This document shows positions 6,338 to 8,406 of a DNA stretch of 8,406 nt, one piece after another (the first letter of the stretch is position 1; each line of letters begins with the position of its first letter). The stretch comes from an uncultured bacterium (lineage in GTDB: Bacteria > Cyanobacteriota > Vampirovibrionia > Gastranaerophilales > Gastranaerophilaceae). The notes below the pieces were generated by a model. That model worked only from the letters and a program-made list of their open reading frames with translations, was not told the origin of the DNA and did no database searches. The stretch spans positions 1 to 8,406 of the forward strand of contig CAMHDG010000058.1 of the NCBI GenBank assembly GCA_946183815.1, in the 5' to 3' direction. Position numbers and translations under genes: made by a program.

Positions 6338-7570
6338 ATGAGAAAGAGTGTTCTGACATTATTAATAATTTTGTCGTTTGCAACTGCTGTATATTCGGAA
6401 GGTACAGTACCTGTTATGCGTCCTTCTGCTCCTGATGTACCGAGCGAGGTCAAAACGGAGGAGGGCGATTACATGCCCGGGGTTTATAAACAACACGAGG
6501 ATGTTAAAGTTGACGAGGTTGATGCGTCTAACCCTAAAATGCCGACAGAAGAAGAAGTTAATCAGTCAAATACCGCAGATGACGAAGAATACGAATACGT
6601 TGAAGAAGATGAAAACGGGTCTGAAACTGAAGGTGAAACTCTTAACGATGCATTAGAAGGGGAAAACAATCCTATTAATACCGATGCATCAAATGAAAAC
6701 GTAAAAAACGGGAATTTTGTTCCTGTTCAAAATGTAACCGACAAAGTTGATAAAAAAGTCCAAGAAACAACAAATAAGACTAAAAATGCAGTCGATAATG
6801 CTGTGAATACTGTTAATACATCGGTTGATAAGGTCGATAATACTGTTGACAAAACATTAGAAAAGACTAATAAGAAAGTTAAAAAAGTAAAAAACAAAAA
6901 ATCAAAAAAAGAAAAACCAAAATACGGCAAATACAAAGATGCAGATAAGGACCCATATATTCAGTCATGGGAAGGAGAGTTAAAAGAATTAGACCCAAAA
7001 ACGGGGATGCCTTTAAATAAAACTACTGAAGAAGAAAAAATAGAACAGGCAAAGAAAACATATTCCCAAGGTGATTATGAACAGGCGTATCGGGATATGC
7101 AAGTCCCTGATTTTTCATATATCCATGGGGTTGACCCTGATCAGTACTATGATATGAAAAGCACTACGTGGTCACCTTATCCGCTTTTAAGACTCAATTC
7201 TCCCCTATATTTTAAAACTATTACAATAAATCCCGGGTACTATCTTTTAACTCCTCGCAAATATAAAGATAACTGGTATATTTTGTTCAAAGAGGCGGGG
7301 GTTGTAAAATATACTATTCCCGTATTTGATAAGAGTTTTACACCTGCAACGTATTACAGGGATAACCTTCCTGAACACGATATGTCACGTTCAGCAAGAT
7401 GGCAAATAAAATTTTTACATGCGTGGGGAAAATATGTCCGTAGTTCAAGACGTAAACCCGAAATAAAATGTAATGTTGAGTTAACTGATTTAGACAATAA
7501 TTTTTTGCTAATTGACTTGTATTACGGAGCACATAAGTATTCTACGATATTTAGAATTGAAAAGTTCTAG
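6338..7570 (+). CDS. Exported protein with acidic linker, 11-residue repeats and orphan C-terminal domain
   Basis: This is a 410-residue protein of unknown function. Residues 1-20 form a signal peptide (MRK, hydrophobic core, likely cut after VYS), with no lipobox. Residues 21-130 are Pro-, Glu- and Asp-rich and probably disordered, most acidic at about 70-105. Residues 137-191 hold five 11-residue repeats, turning from mixed to strongly Lys-rich (KKVKNKKSKKEK). Residues about 200-410 look globular and beta-rich, with many Tyr/Trp, including NPGYYLLTPRKYKDNWYILFKEAG and a following IPVFD; I know no named family for it. An in-frame TAA (6326-6328) fixes the start, although no Shine-Dalgarno site precedes it; a promoter-like pair suggests a leaderless message. 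The clear signal peptide supports this ATG. The acidic-then-basic stretch could span or bind envelope polymers, which is a guess. It stands 59 bases after the acidic-tail gene and before the protease gene. Confidence 0.85.
   Translation: MRKSVLTLLIILSFATAVYSEGTVPVMRPSAPDVPSEVKTEEGDYMPGVYKQHEDVKVDEVDASNPKMPTEEEVNQSNTADDEEYEYVEEDENGSETEGETLNDALEGENNPINTDASNENVKNGNFVPVQNVTDKVDKKVQETTNKTKNAVDNAVNTVNTSVDKVDNTVDKTLEKTNKKVKKVKNKKSKKEKPKYGKYKDADKDPYIQSWEGELKELDPKTGMPLNKTTEEEKIEQAKKTYSQGDYEQAYRDMQVPDFSYIHGVDPDQYYDMKSTTWSPYPLLRLNSPLYFKTITINPGYYLLTPRKYKDNWYILFKEAGVVKYTIPVFDKSFTPATYYRDNLPEHDMSRSARWQIKFLHAWGKYVRSSRRKPEIKCNVELTDLDNNFLLIDLYYGAHKYSTIFRIEKF
6746..6910 (+). repeat. Five in-frame 33-base units coding 11-residue repeats
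   Basis: Residues 137-191 of the exported 410-residue protein divide into five 11-mers: VDKKVQETTNK, TKNAVDNAVNT, VNTSVDKVDNT, VDKTLEKTNKK and VKKVKNKKSKK. Val near the start and in the middle with Lys/Asp/Thr/Asn elsewhere is the pattern of 11-residue amphipathic helices, as in LEA-type or apolipoprotein-like proteins. The DNA is only loosely repetitive, with recurrent gttgataa/gtcgataa words. Confidence 0.65.
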
Positions 7571-7596
7571 TAATAAAAAAATTACCCGTTTAAATA

Positions 7597-7626
7597 TTGG
7601 AAATTAAATTTTACTTATTGTATAAT
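7597..7626 (+). promoter_or_regulatory. Sigma70-type promoter of the ctpA-like gene
   Basis: TTGGAA (7597-7602, four of six) and a perfect TATAAT (7621-7626) are separated by 18 bases. Transcription would begin near 7633, giving a leader of about 40 bases before the TTG start. This is the best promoter in the window and makes the protease gene its own unit, although read-through from upstream is possible because no terminator is seen after 7570. Confidence 0.6.
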
Positions 7627-7642
7627 GTTGATATGAAAATTT

Positions 7643-7678
7643 AGGGATAACCCTGTAATGTGGGAGGAAATATTTTGA
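7643..7678 (+). other. Short leader hairpin and six-codon overlapping mini-ORF before the protease start
   Basis: AGGG (7643-7646) and CCCT (7651-7654) can pair around an ATAA loop in the short leader. An ATG at 7658 opens a six-codon frame (MWEEIF) whose TGA (7676-7678) overlaps the TTG start by two bases. The mini-ORF has no convincing ribosome site of its own, since the GGGAGGA lies inside it. Translational coupling is possible but unproven. Confidence 0.2.
7662..7668 (+). promoter_or_regulatory. Strong ribosome binding site that decides the TTG start
   Basis: GGGAGGA lies six bases before TTG at 7675. The only other in-frame start, GTG at 7660, would place this site inside the coding region, and a TAA lies at 7648-7650. 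The basic KLFNKK directly after the TTG is a normal signal-peptide beginning. Confidence 0.75.
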
Positions 7679-8406
7679 AACTTTTTAATAAAAAATTATT
7701 TTTGACTTTAAATATATTCGCAATTTTATTTATAAGCGGGTTACAGGCAAGTTTTGCAGTAACACCTGCTCAATTATATGATGAGGTTTGGAGGCTGATT
7801 AATTTAAAATATGTTGATCAGACAGATAACTCTCAAGACTGGAATATATGGCGGCACAGATATGATCATCAGATGAAAACAAAAGAAGATGCCTATGTTG
7901 CAATCGACACAATGCTTGCGAGTTTAAATGACCCATACACAAGGTTTTTAGACCCAAAAGAGTTTGCTGAAGAAACATCTTCTATCAAAGGTTCGCTTCA
8001 AGGTATTGGTATTCAAATAGGAATGAAAGACGGTCAACTTGTTGTTATCGCCCCAATAGAAGGTTCTCCTGCCGACAAAGCAGGTATAAAAACTGACGAC
8101 CTTATCCTTGAAATAGATGGAGTTAGCACAAAAGGTATAACCATTGACAAGGCTGCCGATAAAATCAGAGGTAATGCAGGAACTAATGTTACCATTCTTG
8201 TAAAAAGAAAAGACGAACCGCCGAAAGCATACACTATTACTCGTGCAGAAATTGAAATTAAATCAGTTTCAACAAAAACTCCTATTGAAACAAAAATACC
8301 TGACAGTATTCAATATATCAGATTGAGTTCATTTATCAGTAAAAATGCTTCCCAAGAGGTTTTAAACATTCTAAAATCTACTCAAAACACTAAAAAAGGT
8401 TATATT
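7675..8406 (+). CDS. ctpA: C-terminal processing protease, CtpA/S41 family (partial, 3' end missing)
   Basis: The first 244 residues are present and the frame runs open through the window end. The N-terminus is a signal peptide (KLFNKK, hydrophobic core, likely cut after SFA28), so the enzyme acts outside the cytoplasm. Residues 35-95 form the N-terminal CtpA segment (YDEVWRLINLKYVDQT, then SQDW and LNDPYTRFLDP). Residues about 106-190 are a PDZ domain with the substrate-binding loop GIGIQI (110-115) and the core SPADKAGI...DLILEIDG (131-149). The S41 catalytic fold starts at about 200 (YIRLSSF at 214-220). S41 proteases use a Ser/Lys dyad to trim C-termini of envelope or, in cyanobacteria, photosystem proteins. 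Both catalytic residues lie beyond the window, so activity cannot be judged. The N-terminal segment resembles cyanobacterial CtpA most. It has its own promoter, and the start is TTG. Confidence 0.93.
   Translation, partial: MKLFNKKLFLTLNIFAILFISGLQASFAVTPAQLYDEVWRLINLKYVDQTDNSQDWNIWRHRYDHQMKTKEDAYVAIDTMLASLNDPYTRFLDPKEFAEETSSIKGSLQGIGIQIGMKDGQLVVIAPIEGSPADKAGIKTDDLILEIDGVSTKGITIDKAADKIRGNAGTNVTILVKRKDEPPKAYTITRAEIEIKSVSTKTPIETKIPDSIQYIRLSSFISKNASQEVLNILKSTQNTKKGYI

Noticed and set aside
6378..6656. 92-residue + strand frame inside the 410-residue gene
   Set aside because: It lies entirely within the signal-peptide and acidic-linker coding region in another frame, has an implausible Arg/Lys/Leu-rich composition, and no ribosome site.
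6727..6936. Minus-strand 69-residue frame rich in Phe/Leu/Ser/Thr that looks like membrane segments
   Set aside because: It is the antisense of the 11-residue Lys/Val repeats; repetitive Lys codons read backwards as Phe/Leu. Not a real membrane protein.
7642..7659. Sequence resembling the I-SceI homing endonuclease site (15 of 18 bases)
   Set aside because: Three central bases differ, the similarity is explained by a small AGGG/CCCT hairpin, and there is no intron or endonuclease gene here.
8034..8234. Minus-strand 66-residue hydrophobic frame
   Set aside because: It is antisense to the PDZ domain of the protease, which matches its family well on the + strand.

Overview
The window is AT-rich bacterial DNA. 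It holds five complete genes and one gene cut by the right edge, all on the + strand. The best clue to the host is the partial gene at the right end, a C-terminal processing protease. Its N-terminal segment (EVWR, YVD.T, SQDW, a TR...L.P stretch) resembles the cyanobacterial/plastid CtpA branch. Together with low GC, plain Shine-Dalgarno sites, and no photosynthesis or mobile genes, this suggests a non-photosynthetic relative of cyanobacteria (Melainabacteria/Vampirovibrionia, for example gut Gastranaerophilales). That assignment is inference from memory of the families and was not searched.

Layout. Positions 1-163 are non-coding: two tandem small hairpins at the left edge, probably part of an interspersed repeat, then a weak promoter. 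Positions 164-5606 look like one three-gene operon with gaps of 37 and 15 bases. It encodes (i) a 991-residue protein with three tandem zinc ribbons, a degenerate STAND/AAA-like P-loop NTPase domain and a long helical-repeat tail; (ii) a 661-residue secreted protein that is almost entirely TPR repeats (about 17 units); and (iii) a 142-residue lipoprotein with a beta-rich, Ig-like appearance. A 255-base gap (5607-5861) follows, with an AT-only hairpin, promoter-like boxes and an operator-like inverted repeat. Next are an unrecognised 138-residue protein with an acidic tail (5862-6278) and an exported 410-residue protein (6338-7570) with an acidic linker, five 11-residue lysine/valine repeats and an orphan C-terminal domain. 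The second of these has no Shine-Dalgarno site, but promoter-like boxes sit so that transcription would begin at the ATG, making it a candidate leaderless gene. A good sigma70-type promoter (7597-7626) then drives the ctpA-like gene, which starts with TTG at 7675 and runs off the end.

Working together. Four of the six products carry export or lipidation signals, so the window appears to be an envelope-directed cluster: one cytoplasmic putative NTPase/scaffold, a periplasmic TPR scaffold, a lipoprotein, an exported unknown and a periplasmic protease. No defence system, mobile element, CRISPR array, tRNA or rRNA was seen. The least ordinary features are the triple-zinc-ribbon NTPase with Asn at two expected catalytic positions and the probable leaderless gene.
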